Shown here: piece after piece, positions 34,961 to 46,794 of the stretch
How the letters are laid out: every line of letters starts with the position of its first letter
How positions within the stretch are numbered: position 1 is the first letter of the stretch
Origin: Embiotoca jacksoni
Lineage: Eukaryota > Chordata > Actinopteri > Embiotocidae
Length of the DNA stretch: 64,000 bases
Assembly (NCBI GenBank): GCA_022577435.1
Contig: JAKOON010000026.1
Span: 5,002,642-5,066,641 of the forward strand
Reading direction: 5' to 3'
Program-made: the position numbers and the translations under genes
The notes under the pieces: generated by a model
The model's database searches: none
What the model saw: the letters and a program-made list of their open reading frames with translations, nothing else
Told to the model about the DNA's origin: nothing

Positions 34961-36924
34961 TATGTTGAGAGGTAGATTTATGATGAATGTGTGCTTGCGC
35001 GTACGTGACTGTCCAGACAAGTGTGTTTCCAGAAGATGTTGGATTATGTTTTATTATATTTTCTCCCTCCACAACCCCGTGTTTCTTTTTCCATCAGTAC
35101 CCCCTGCTGTGCTACTCCAGAGATGGGTGATGGGGGGTGTCATTGACATGAATGAATACCCTGCAGAAATGGTTCGTGGGATGCACTTGAGAATTACAGC
35201 TTTCACACAAAGAACCTCGCAGCATTGAAATATTTAAAAAGATACCCAGCACAAAAAGCAGAATTCACGTAATCAACTCACCCTTTCCAGGCAAACTGGC
35301 CTTTTTCACAATGAGCATAATGTTTCGGTGCAGCGCTGCTTTATGCATGTACGAGTCTGACTCTGTCTAGGACGTGAATACGGGGGGAGAGCAAGCCGCG
35401 GCTTTATCACTCGCAGAGACACCTATTGCCTAACCAGACAGAGTAGACCCGATTATCGACTCCAGACATCTGCAACTAACTGCAGCGCCCTGTATAATAA
35501 ATTGTTACTCTGTTGTGATGGAGTGTCAGGACACAGTGCTCACAAATCTTAATCGAATTATACTGAGAGGTTGCCGGGAAGGAATGTAACAAATCGAAGT
35601 AGCAAGCATAACGCCGCTCAGCTCCAGCAAGTTATATAATGTTTAGTATTTTAAGTGCAGATCCATCCATGTTTAAGTAATTAATGCTTCAGTTTCTCGC
35701 AGCACTGGAAGTCGAGTTTTTTGGGGTTTAAAATTTTAAGGAGACTCTTTCATTCATTGCTGCAATATGTCGAAATAGTTAACTAATCACATGTGATTTT
35801 TACAGCAGTGCAAAACATTGCTGCCTGCGTTTTCATTTCTGGGTTAATACACCCAGAAATAATACTACTACTAAAAACAAAAGACTTCCCACTCTGTTGT
35901 TTACAGGTCTGTGTTGTTGTGTTTTCGAGGCACAGCCAAGTTTAATTTTGTCGGAAAATGATTTGTCACCCACCCGTGGACCGCGTTCTCGCTTGAGAGA
36001 TCCGGATGATGAAGCAAAACAGGATGTGATGGCTCAGGGGGAAGGATAATTATCAACATGGCAATGAGAGTTTGCAGTGGCGGTGCTCAGATAGCCTCTA
36101 TTTTCATTACACTGAAGAGACACTTCACGGTTGGATGCCCTTGGTGTGTTTATTATTGTCAGGTTATGATATTTAACGCATGCCGTCCCCGATTTACCTC
36201 AGCCGGTCTCACTCCTGCACACTGCCGGCAGGATGTGCTCACACATGAGGACAGAAAGAAAAAAACAGGGCGAAAGGTCATCGGTGTTTCGTGGAGACAC
36301 TGGTGCCAAAGCATGCAGTTCAGACCGTACACAAGACAGTGTTGCATGACGCAACCACTGTCTGTTGCTTCAGACACAAGTGAGACCATAAAAATTGGAT
36401 TTATGAAGCCCCGACTGAGCAGCAGTTTCCCGCCACCGCCCATGCACACTCATCAAATTAACTTTTACAAAGCTCAAAACAAATTAGTGGCCAAATGGAA
36501 AATGGGAAATTTTTTTGATAATAAATCTCTCCCGCGAGAGACCTCGTCATATCGAGAATGACGCTGGAATATTTTCCAGACTGAGTGAGCCTCAAGTGTT
36601 TTTCTTCTCTTTTCAAAAACTTCAGTCCATTTGGTTCATCAGAGTCTGACTTGGGAATCTAAAAGCAAAAGAGCACTTATTTATTTGTTTGCTTATTGTT
36701 CCATTTACCCCAGTTTACCTCCTGGTCAACCACCACACATACATAAGAAATCCCGAGCTGCTATCATCGGGGCGGACTAACCAGCGACCAGTGCAGTGAA
36801 GTCAAGAGTTTATTTTGAAATGTGGTTCCAACAATTGTGGTGGTGAGAGAGCGAGATGAAGCGATACAAACAGCTGCAGCAATGCTAACAATCATTTGGG
36901 AATTTAAGAGGGACAAGAAAAATT

Positions 36925-37345
36925 GAAAGAAGGTGGATCTGACTCGACCTGACTGGAAACCCGGCGATACTACTTCCCGCCCACGGATAGCCGTAACCTG
37001 TCAGCACCACAGGCCTGTCAATCAAACAGACACGCCCCCAAAAACACATCTTTTTGAGGCTTATTTTCTAACGAATGAGGGATTATTTTCAGATAGACCG
37101 CCAGAAAACGAATAAGCAGGAGCGACTTTAGCTAACAACACCGAGGTAACTTGTGCAGAAATTTTATTGACTGAGAATTTTTGGAGAAAAGTTGAATGGG
37201 AGTCTATGGAGGCGGAGGCTTTTCAAAGCCAACCTCCAGTGGTACCTGGTGGTATCGCAGCTTAGGGCACTTCCACATTGGCCTCATTTTTCAGAACCGG
37301 AAGCTACGTCCACTTTTACATAGTTTATGGGCCAGACCCATATAT
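36925..37345 (-). repeat. Dispersed repeat family, copy 6 (near full length, minus)
   Basis: The plus strand shows CACCACAGGCCTGTCAATCA, GATTATTTTCAGATAGACCG, GGGAGTCTATGGAGGCGGAG, CCAACCTCCAGTGGTACC, TTGGCCTCATTTTTCAGAAC and GCTACGTCCACTTTTACAT. These are reverse complements of the diagnostic blocks in reverse order. Confidence 0.8.
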
Positions 37346-40007
37346 TCATGCAGTTAATTGGGATCTGTTAATACCAACCAAGATCCCAAACCTGACTATG
37401 ATGCACCAGTTATCTACATGAAAAAGAACAAAACAAACAAACAATGAAATAGCAGTTTTAAGTCAGTTTGAAGCGAAACGTGGTCAGCAGTTGCGATCAG
37501 CAGACTCGTGAGGCATTAAAAATGATAAAGAGGCACGACTGTGATAATGGTGATCATCATGAATTGTCTTAAATGTGATGGACTGGTCTGTCACTCAGAA
37601 GCACACCCTGAACTGTTAATGACGCCACAGGGATCACAACAAATGTAGCTAAACATCGCAAACAAATGCGAGAAAAATAAGTTACCGAAGATAAATGAGC
37701 TCAATATCAGCGGCCTTTATGTATGCAAGAAAAACATTAAGCAAAGCAGGAACAATAGGAAAACAGCCCCCTTCATTAACAATTGATAGTCTGACGTGTC
37801 CTCGGGGCGTCCTTCCTCTGACTCGGTTTTAATTGGACTGAGCGGTATGTCCTCTTGTCAGGTCGCTGCTTCATTTGTAACTGGACCGCAGCCGTTCCTA
37901 CTGGGAGTCGTAATGGAAAACTATGCACGCATCTCCGCTAAATCACTAAATGCATCCTCGTTTACGGCGTGACAAAGATAGGAGGGAGTTTCAGATTGGT
38001 TTTTAGTATCGCTTCACTTTGAGGACAAACGTCCGTGTCGGTTCGAGTGAGCAAAACAGTCTGTGGAGAAGACTGAAGTTTTATCGACCGGATCGTCAGC
38101 ATTTAGTTTTTTCCTGACTCTTACTGTTGGATGATTACTTCTGTGCTCCTTTATTGATTTTGGTTTTACACGCACAAGTTAATAAATTGTGTGTACAAGA
38201 GAGTGAAAAATTATCTTTTGGGGCTTGTGTTTTATTTGTGGGAGGGGAATTTGCCTCTTGTAAATATATAATACATTTTTAATGATGTTTGATTTGGTAG
38301 TTTTATAAAATAACTTCAGTCTCGTCAGTGAGTTTTTCTTCCGGGTTCATTTCCTCCTAAGTGAGGCCAGGTGTGGCAGAGCAATCAGGTGCTGATTGTG
38401 TGGCAGCTTGGTGGACTTCATCAAGTGAATCATACAGGGGGTTCAAATGAGTTTATGTTTTCTGTTCTTGTTTCTTCTATTTTTTTTTAATATATATCTT
38501 GTGTCACAAGCAAAGATGAAAGATAATTAGAATTTTTTTTTTAAAGCAAAAAGTTGTAATGAAGTTGAGGTGTGACTGAATTGAATAGTTGCACTTTGTG
38601 GGCGGAGCCATTCCCTGACAGAAATGCGAATGGTACAATCCGAAAAGGTATTTAAGCTGAGGGTCCAGGCAGTGGCAGATTCTTGACTGTGGGAAAGGGG
38701 GAGAGTTTTATTCACAGGTTTTCTTTCTTTTTTTGGTCATTTGGTAGGATAAAACGACTGCAAGCGATTCCCTATGGAGGGTTTCCAGACCTGTGTTCAC
38801 AGTAAATTGGTGCCTGGTTCACACCAGGCTAATGCAAAAGTGCCTAAAAGGGAAAACTGAGCAGCATCTACAGCGCCCTGTGTTTTTCTGGCCCAAAAAT
38901 ACATCCCTGTAAATCAAATGACAGCAAACTGGTCCCAGAAGAACAGTTTTTGAAACTGCTTCCCAAAGACACGAAAAATTTGAAGACTTTATCGTCTCAA
39001 CTTTGACCACATTTACCATCAATACTGATTTGACATCCACATAAAACATTTAAACCATTAGCCCACAGCACCACCTCTCACTCGGGGATAGAGACCTTCA
39101 ACTAACAAAAGGACCCTCATTCAACACAGCATTCCCATTAACTCCTGATCAATATAGAGCGGCCCTGGTGAAAACACCACCTGAGACAAGGCAACCATAA
39201 CACAAAGAGGACACTGATCACACTTTTCACCCCCAATATCTGCTGAGGGGGCAAATCCATCACAAAGCTGCAGTTCAAATTTATGGATTATGTAGAAGGT
39301 AGAAAATTGATTTCTCCTCCCTGAGCGCATTAGCTCATGATGGAAAAGTGGGATTATGGGTGCTGAAAATCCGCCAGAAGCAAGTGACAAATGGGGCTAT
39401 TTATGGTAAACAAATTGTTGTAAAAAAATTAAATTAATACACTTTAGATTTTGTGTCAGTGAATGAGAGGGGGTGGGGGGAGCTGGAAAAAAATCCGAGT
39501 AGAGACACAAATGAGGGCATAAACCATTTGCGCTTTAATTATTTCGTAAAATCTTTTTTGCAAAAAGAGACCTGGGAACAAATTAAATTAATTTCAAAAT
39601 CTATAAGCGGTCGAGAGAATCAATTGAACAGGCATGCAGTAAGCACCATTAAGAGTGTGATTTTAATAGTTTTGTTTAATATTGAATAATCTAAATTCCA
39701 CATTTATAATGTATATTCTGATTAAATTTACGCCGACGTCAATAGAACAGTTTAAATTACAGTGCGTATATGTTATTATGGCCCCTTTCCCTTCCACCTG
39801 CTGGAGCCTGCAGTCAGGGAGGGTCGTTAAGATAATGTGGCGGCACCTGTGTGGGCGACTACCAATTAAACCGACCTGTTACAAGCAGGTTGGCTTCGTT
39901 TGTCTCTCTGAGGCGCCACATGTCTTGGATTTGGTTCGTTTGACCCATCTTTCTACCTTTTTAACACTAGCATAAACACTTTCTACTTATCCATGCGGTA
40001 CACCATT

Positions 40008-40312
40008 GACTGTATATAAAAGTGGACGTAGCTTCCCGCTCTGAAAAATGAGGCCAACGCGGAGGTGCAATACCACCGAATGCCGCTAGAGGTTGGCTCC
40101 AAAAAGCGCCGGTTTTCCATAGACTCCCTTTCAACTTCTCTCGCGAAATTCTCAGTCCAAAAAAGGTTTTCTGTAGATCACTTGTTAAAGTTACTCTTCC
40201 AAATTAGTGTTCTGGCCGTCGATCTGAAAATAATCCCGTCATTAATTATAAAATAAGCTTCAAAAAGCTGTATCTTGGGAGGGGCCGTGTCTGTTTGATT
40301 GACAGGCCTGAC
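40008..40312 (+). repeat. Dispersed repeat family, copy 7
   Basis: It begins GACTGTATATAAAAGTGGAC, then GAAAAATGAGGCCAACGC, GCCGCTAGAGGTTGGCTCC, CATAGACTCCCTTTCAACTT and TTTGATTGACAGGCCTG. It breaks off at 40312, where unrelated GC-rich sequence starts. This is the best-preserved 5' end of the family in the window. Confidence 0.8.
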
Positions 40313-40550
40313 CACTCGAGGCCGTTTACAAACCAACAGACTTTAGGTAAATGTGGCCGCCGGGGCATCTCTTTAGGGGGCGCTCTCGAGCCATTTGGCC
40401 GCGCCTACTCGCGACTCCATTAGAATACGAATTTTTTCACTGGGAGACATATGTGTATCCACTTTCATGAGTTTTTGAACATGATAAAGCCTCCAAAAAG
40501 GCAATTCACTTTACGCAAGAACAACCAACATCTTTACGAAATACAATCGG
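40313..40550. other. Unassigned sequence beside the retroelement cluster
   Basis: No gene is seen. The GC content and position between a dispersed repeat copy and a protease fragment suggest more transposon debris, but I recognise no family motif. Confidence 0.3.
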
Positions 40551-40554
40551 GCTT

Positions 40555-41005
40555 TCGCAACGATGCTCGGTGCTCGGTCCCCAAGATTAAGGGGTGCATA
40601 AGGCGGGAGCTAACCGCTACCTTCACTTTATGCTTTTTTACCCCGTATCTCAATTTCTACGGCTACCACCGGATAATCGTGAACATCCCCATGCACACAC
40701 TTAATCCTCACCCACGATGCCTCCACCAATGCCCCGGGCTGAACCAGGCTCTGGTGGATCAGCGACTGCATGCAGCCCGAATCCACCATCGCCTGGTGTG
40801 TACCCCCTGGATCCTTACCGGAACGCGATACGTCGCTCCCGGACCAGGGGAGGATGTTGGATGCCCGGCAACCCGAACCGTCTGTCCCACCTCCATCAAT
40901 GGACACTCCCTCCGGTAGTGTCCTGGCTGCCCGCACCTCCAACAGTCCTGCCCTGGCGGTTGAAGCCCCTCCTGTAGGGAGAGAAGTGTGCCGGGGCTGG
41001 CCGCT
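40555..41005 (-). pseudogene. Ty3/gypsy-type gag zinc knuckle and protease fragment
   Basis: On the minus strand, 40944-40903 encodes CWRCGQPGHYRREC, a perfect CX2CX4HX4C nucleocapsid zinc knuckle, preceded by an Arg/Pro-rich stretch. After a frameshift the next frame carries MVDSGCMQSLIHQ (about 40785-40750), the aspartic protease active site in its DSG form. Further on come DYPVVAVEIEI and, after another break near 40630, LMHPLILGT. The element is disrupted by frameshifts and truncated at both ends: LINE sequence abuts its 5' side near 41005 and unknown DNA its 3' side. It is upstream-type coding material (gag-PR) but sits downstream of the INT-RT fragment at 43402-44600, so the two are rearranged or from separate copies. 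Confidence 0.8.
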
Positions 41006-41370
41006 ACTGAAGAACCAGGGAACCAGGAGGGCTGTTAGTGCCCGTGGCGCTGGGGGGCAGAGAGGGGAGGCAGCAGAGGTGTTTGGGAGGTGTGGAGGAG
41101 ACAGATGAGGGCGGTGAACTAAACCTGTTGAAGAAACAGTTTAGCTCATTGGACCTCTCTCCAGGTTCCCCCTGGTTGTCTCTCTCTCCCCTTGAACCCA
41201 GTAATCTCCTTCATACCGGTCCACACCTCCCCTCACGTTGTTCTGCTGGAGTTTGGCCTCCAGCTTCCTCCCGTAGGAGTCCTTGCACTCTCTCAGCTTC
41301 TCCTTCAGGTCGCGCTGCACTCTCCTGAGCTCGTCCCTGTCCCCAGACCTGAAAGCTGCTTTCTTCTGAT
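41006..41370 (-). pseudogene. LINE ORF2 fragment, linker between endonuclease and RT
   Basis: The minus strand reads NQKKAAFRSGDRDELRRVQ, then RDLKEKLRECKDSYGRKLE, then after frame damage NELNCFFNRF. This is the segment between the APE endonuclease and the RT domain in a common fish LINE family. It is the continuation of the endonuclease at 42111-43401; the two are split by the insertion at 41371-42110. No RT follows, because the element stops at a gag fragment near 41005. Confidence 0.75.
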
Positions 41371-42110
41371 TAGGTAGGTAGGTATTTACTTTATTAATGC
41401 CGAAGGGGACATTTTTTTTCGCTACAGAAGCAATAAGATGATAATAATAGAAAAGCAATAAAATAGCAGTAAAAAATATAAAATGCACAGTGTATACAGT
41501 ACATTTTATATATATATATATATATATACAAACAAACCAAGAAACACAGTCAACAGTGTTATTGTACTGTGATGGATTTTGCCAGAGGTGAGTTATTGTA
41601 CAGTCTTATTGCAGTGGGCAGGAATGATCTCCTGTATCTGTCGTTGTGACAGCGGAGCTGGAGGAGTCTTTTAGAGAAAGTGCTCCTCTGTCCCTGCAGC
41701 AGGTGGTGAAGAGGGTGGACAGGATTATCCAATATGGACAATAGTTTGTTCAGCGTCCTCCTCTCCACCACCTTTTCCAGGCTGTCCAGTTTGTAGCCGA
41801 TGATGGAGCCGGCCTTCTGAACCAGTTTGTTAAGTCTGTTGGTGTCAACGGGGATCTCAGGCCTCACTCCGGGCAGCAGCAGTAGGGGCCTACTCAGCGC
41901 GATCAGCTGATCACGCGAGTAAACAATAACAGTGCCCCCATCCAGAAACGTGGGAAAATTACGGTCCATTGTCTGACCGTTAACTTAACACACGAGAGAA
42001 GAAAAAAAACAACTGCGAAGAGGAGAAAGGCTTAAAAAATACTAATAGCAACACACTCGGGGAGCTGCTGCAACAGGCTGCCGCTAGCGTGACGCCATCT
42101 TATCCAAAAC
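41371..42110 (-). mobile_element. Internally deleted LINE derivative nested in another LINE
   Basis: On the minus strand it starts at about 42101 with AAGATGGCGTCACGCTAGCG, the same 5' end as the outer LINE (43401). It encodes IVYSRDQLIALSRPLLLLPG to REIP-like sequence, as the outer copy does, and then jumps within frame to NRLNKLVQKAGSIIGYKLDS and RCHNDRYRRSFLPTAIRLYN, the C-terminus of ORF2. It ends in a 3' UTR with CGGCATTAATAAAGTA and an ACCT tail. The endonuclease and RT are absent, so it is non-autonomous. A 136-codon open frame (41969-41559) spans the junction. A TA microsatellite lies at 41505-41529. Confidence 0.8.
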
Positions 42111-43401
42111 ACCTTAAAGCACCTTCAGGTCACTGGTGATCCACGGCTTGTTGTTGGGGAAGCAGTGTACAGTCCGGGATGGTACGGTGGTGTGTTCACA
42201 GAATTTGATGTATTCTGTGATACAGTCCGTCCTGCTGTTGATGTCCTCCCCATGTGGTCCACACAGCACATCCCAGTCCGTGGACTCAAAGCGTCCTGCA
42301 GGGCGTCTTTAGCCTCCTGTGTCCACCTCCTCACAGTCCTGGTGGTCACAGGCTGCCTCTGTACCAGAGGAACATACTTGGGAGTCAGCAGGACCAGGTT
42401 GTGGTCTGATCTACCAAGGGGGGGAAGGGCAGTAGCACTGTATGCATCCATGGCATTACCATACAGTAAGTCCAGTGTTTTATTGTTCCAGGTGGGGCAG
42501 TTCACATACCGGTGCAAAGTTGGCAGTACTTTATCCAGACTGGTTAAAGCCTCCAGTAACTGCCAAAAATGCACCGGGATGCTTAGTCTGCAGTTTAGAC
42601 ACAGTGGAGTGGATGGTGTCCACTGCTGCCTCTGCATCAGCTGATGGAGGAACGTACACAGCGATAACAATGGCGGACGTGAACTCCCTCGGCAAATAAT
42701 ACGGGCGCATCCCCACGGCTAGAAGTTCAATGTCCGGGCTACAGAAACGTTCCTTCACACACGTGGTCGGGATTGCACCACCTCTCGTTCACATAGACTG
42801 CAATCCCTCCACCTTTCTTCTTGCCGCTCCGCACAACGTCTCTGTCCGCCCGAACAGTCCTGAAGCCGGGTACGGCCGCGCTGTGGTCCGGGAAATGTGA
42901 GTGCAGCCACGTCTCGGTGAAACACATGATCCGGTACTCTCTCTGGGTCTTTACCAGCACGCCGAGCTCATCCGTCTTATTGGCCAACGACCTCACGTTC
43001 CCCATTAAAATCGCCGGTACCGATGGTTTATATCTCCTCCTCTTCGCCTTCAGCTTAGCTCCAGCTCTGCAACCCCGACGTCTTCTCCGAAGTTCGTCAG
43101 GGATTTCAAGCCTCACTCCGGGCAGCAGCAGTAGAGGCCTACCCAGCGCGATCAGCTGACCACGAGAGTAAACAATGCCCCCAATCCGTTGTGCGTAGCT
43201 CTCCGTTACAACGAAGGAAAAAAGTAGAAGAGCCACCGGAAAAGTTACGGTCCATTGTCTGACCGTCACTTAACACACGTGAAGAGGAAAAAAAAAAAAA
43301 AAAAGCAACTCCGAAGAGAGGAGAAGGAAAGAAAAATACTTAAAACAAAACACACTCGGGGGAGCTGCTGTAACAGGCTGCCACTAGCACGGCGCCATCT
43401 T
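42111..43401 (-). pseudogene. LINE 5' end and APE-type endonuclease (broken)
   Basis: The 5' end is AAGATGGCGCCGTGCTAGTG at 43401. The first open frame (43269-42739) carries IVYSRGQLIALGRPLLLLPG, a basic RRRRRGCRAGAKLKAKRRR stretch, MGNVRSLANKTDEL, CFTETWLHS and GKKKGGGIAVYVNERWCNP. A shifted frame (42758-42531) has SPDIELLAVGMRPYYLPRE, AVYVPPS and TGGFNQ. A third frame has GRSDHNLVLL, the SDH motif. These are the catalytic blocks of an APE-like LINE endonuclease, but the usual GDFN aspartate is Gly and there are at least two frameshifts. It resembles the CR1/L2/Rex1 group; the clade is not resolved. It inserted into the gypsy-type RT at 43402. Confidence 0.8.
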
Positions 43402-44600
43402 GCAGCCTGGTGGTGCTGTGGATGATGACCTCATCCAGGTAGGCGGCCGCATATGCAGCATGCGGACGCAGCACCTGGTCCATGAGGCGTTGGAAAGTGG
43501 CCGGGGCACCGAACAACCCAAAGTGAAGTGTGGTGAATTGGTATAATCCAAACGGAGTGGAGAAGGCCGGTTTTTCCTTGGACTCTGGCGAGAGAGGAAT
43601 CTACCAGTAGCCCTTGGTTAAATCCAGTGTCGTGAAGAAACGTGCAGTGCCCAGCCGGTCCAGGAGTTCGTCGACCCGGGGCATTGGGTACGCATCAAAT
43701 CGTGACACATCATTCACCCTGCGATAGTCCACACAGAACCATATAGATCCATCCTTCTTGACCACAAGAACAATGGGGCTGCACCCGGCACTGTTGGACT
43801 CTTCTAATACCCCCATCCCCAGCATAGCAGCCAATTCCCTCTGAACAATTTTTCTCTTGTGTTCAGGTAGCCTGTAGGGTCGCGACCGCACCGTCACGCC
43901 CGGAGACGTCTCAATGTTGTACACTGAGGTTCGTGCGTCCTGGCAGGAGGGAGAACACGTCGGCAAACTGCTTCTGCAACTGGGCCACGTCCGTTCTCTG
44001 GGTCCCGGAGAGATGGGCGTCAAAAGGGAGCGAGGCAGGATTGGTGGACTTTGGAACCTCTGGCCCCAGCTCCTCTCTCTCAGATACCGCGGACACCAGA
44101 GAAACAGGCTCTGCCTCTCCATATTTTGAGGAGGTTGAGGTGGTAAATCTGTGTAGCTCCACCCCTGTCAGACCGCACCACCTCATAGTCGACGTCCCCT
44201 ACTCGCCGTGTGACCACAAAGGGACCTTGCCACTTGGCGAGGAGTTTCGAGCTGGAAGAAGGAAGCAATACAAGTACCTTTTTCTCCTGGTGCGAATTGC
44301 CTCAGCTTGGCCCCTCTGTTGTACAGCCATTGTTGACGCTCCTGGGCCTGGAGCAAATTCTCACGTGACATCTGACCCAGTGTGTGGAGTTTTGCTCGCA
44401 GGTCCATGACGTACTGAATTTCATTTTTCCCGGGGCTCGGACTCTCCTCCCAGTTTTCCTTAAGCAGGTCGAGCACCCCTCGTGGTTTCCTGCCAAACAG
44501 CAGTTCAAAGGGGGAAAATCCCGTAGAGGCCTCGCGTGATGCACGTCCGGGAGACGGCTTCGGGGAGGCGGCGCGCCGGAGTGCGAGGGCCCGTACATCA
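43402..44600 (-). pseudogene. Gmr1-like Ty3/gypsy pol fragment: integrase C-terminus upstream of RT
   Basis: Minus-strand order is: integrase C-terminal part (STGFSPFELLFGRKPRG, LRAKLHTLGQMSRENLLQAQ, KLLAKWQGPFVV, YHLNLLKIW), a Pro/Glu-rich linker (EREELGPEVPK, QLQKQFADVFSLLPGRT), then the RT fingers and palm (VRSRPYRLPEHKRK, CVDYRRVND, FDAYPMPRVDELLDRLGTAR, FFTTLDLTKGYW, FGLFGAPATFQRLMDQVLR). In ordinary gypsy elements INT follows RT; here it precedes it, as in the Gmr1-like group of deuterostomes. Breaks seen are frameshifts near 44115 and 43925, a TAG stop at 43603-43601 directly after KGYW, and YLDE at 43441-43430 instead of the catalytic YLDD. A LINE truncates it at 43402. It cannot be active. 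Confidence 0.82.
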
Positions 44601-46794
44601 CCGCTTGCAGTTTTAATTGTTTTTCCCTCTTGGTCCTGCCATTTTAGACCTCGTCTGCATTAAACCGGCTAAATCTGATAATGCCGTTTAAATGTGTGGA
44701 AACAACGTGAAGGTCTTTGATAATGGATCTCTGCACACTTGGAAACACCCCAAACAACAGGAGTTGTTTTTTTTTGACACATGGAAAGTGTAAATACGAT
44801 GCAGCTTCTCCAAGTCAGATGTCGGAAAAGACTCGGGTCTGCGGGTTTTTTAGAAAGGACACAAAAACCATTTCACAAATCCTCCACAGATAAAAGTAAC
44901 ATCTGAAGAGCGGGGCGGACTTTGATTCTCGGCTGCCGTCGTCGCCTCTTCTGTGTCTCGTACCTGCTTACGTGTGTTCACCTAAAGAACCCGCAGATCA
45001 CGTGGCTGCTTGATGATGGGTGACAAAAGAAACATCGGCCGTACGTTGTTGGTTTTTTATTTTTCGATGAGTGATTTAATACGTTGTCACTTTGTGAACG
45101 CCAAAAACATGAGCGATCTGATCCAGACGCTCTGGAAACTCTTCAAAAAAAGCTTTGTCTTGGGGCATTAAAGATAAACTAAAAGAGAGATGAAACCACT
45201 TCGACATCCTGCATTGCATTTTTACATTGATTTGATTTATCTTGGAAAAACAAAAAACAGACCATCAGCTAATCAACACTTTTTTTTTTTTCTTTTTTCT
45301 CCCTGTCATGGCCATGTGCCGTTGGTCTTGTGGTAATAGCTGTGAGATAATTCCTTTTCTTTGTAAACAGGATTTTAAGCACATTGTGCACATTGATCCT
45401 CTCATTTGGCGTCCGTCTTCTCAGAAGCTCTGAATGAGGCTCCTGAAGGAAAATGTCAAAGGTCACGTTGAGTAATGAAGACTATTCATCACCAGAAAAT
45501 TGCTCTCGAACAAGTTGCGCTCTCACACACACACGTCATCTGATTCACACCTCGAGCCACGTGATGCTTGTTTATCGTCCTGCCATTCACTTCCGTCCAT
45601 CATCGCTCACCTCTGTCCTTCTGCGGCTGATCACGGTGATGAAGACCAACGCCGCTGCTCTTCCTCGCCTCCATAAAATATGTGTTGCGCGATAGCCTTT
45701 GTGTGTGTGTATCTGGCCTTTTTCCTTTTCAACTCCTCTCCTTGTTTATCAACCTCGTGGGAAACTGGCCACACCGGGAGGCTCGGATACGGAGATAATA
45801 GAGATGAGGCAAAAATATCAAGGGGAAAAAATTTACATTTATCGGCTACCTGGAAACGTTTGTGCCGGTTTGTGACTCCCCATTTTTGTTAGCGTTTACG
45901 TTTCATGTTTACATTATTGCACTGTGACGGCATCCTTTGGCATAAATTTCTCAATTCCCGGGAAGGAACGCGACGGAGGATCGAGTTTATCGCCGGTTAG
46001 ACGCGCCTGACAGCTGGTGAAACACCTCGGCAAACAAAAACTGTGGTGGATCATGTGGGGAAAATTGTCAGACAAATTGTTGGGTTGCAGAAGGATTACG
46101 CCTCTTTTTGTTTGAGCAGCATCCTTTTATAGAACAGCTGATGCTTTTTTGATTATTATTTAGAATATGTCTTTCCAAAATCCTTCCGTGTAGAAAACAA
46201 AACGGGGGGGCTTTTCGTGTGGATGTGCACAAACTGTTGAAAAAATAAAGATGAATTATAGAAAGCGAAAATACAAATATTATTCTCGATTACACAATTG
46301 CTGCAAGCGAGTGACAGCCGAGTGTGTTTCCATAACATCTCCTGAACTATTTCGACGAAGTGAAAATGAGCGAAGATCAAGTTCAACGCTGACTAATTGA
46401 TGATCCGGCTGACGCATTCACACTCCGCTGGGAGGAAAACCGAACGTATCTTCAAACCTGCGCTGTTTAGTTCAGTTGAATGTGACTCCTTCCACCCTGG
46501 AGGGGCCCCTTGCATAATACTAATGAAATGCAACTTTTCGAAAATGGACGCGGCATTTGTTGTGCTTAGTTTCTGTAAATTTTGGTTGGGATGCAGTTTT
46601 TATGTCGGATCCAATAACGTCGGTTGTTTACTCTCTAATTTGGATTTTTCATTTGGATAAAGTAAATGTTTATCCTTTACTTTGTCTGTTCATTTATTTT
46701 TGAACAAATAAAATAAGATACTGAAAAAAGCAAACTGAGTGCTAGAAATCTGAGGCGATGGCTCTGTTATAAGTTAATGGACTGTGGTGTCCAA

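Larger units (their letters stand above)
30643..39995. other. Intergenic region, no host gene seen
   Basis: Nothing here has coding character; the open frames are short and unconserved in style. Recognisable content is a two-copy repeat (31828-32095), dispersed repeat copies 5 and 6, a Tc1-like fragment, and a longer fish repeat (34440-34960). The stretches 32100-33860, 35230-36920 and 37350-39995 look unique. The interval 39420-39780 is AT-rich with homeodomain-type ATTAA motifs. Confidence 0.7.

Noticed and set aside
40451..40918. 155-codon plus-strand open frame
   Set aside because: Antisense of the retroelement zinc knuckle and protease, which have clear motifs on the minus strand.
41559..41969. 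Host gene of 136 codons
   Set aside because: The frame joins the LINE 5' region to the LINE ORF2 C-terminus; it is transposon-derived.
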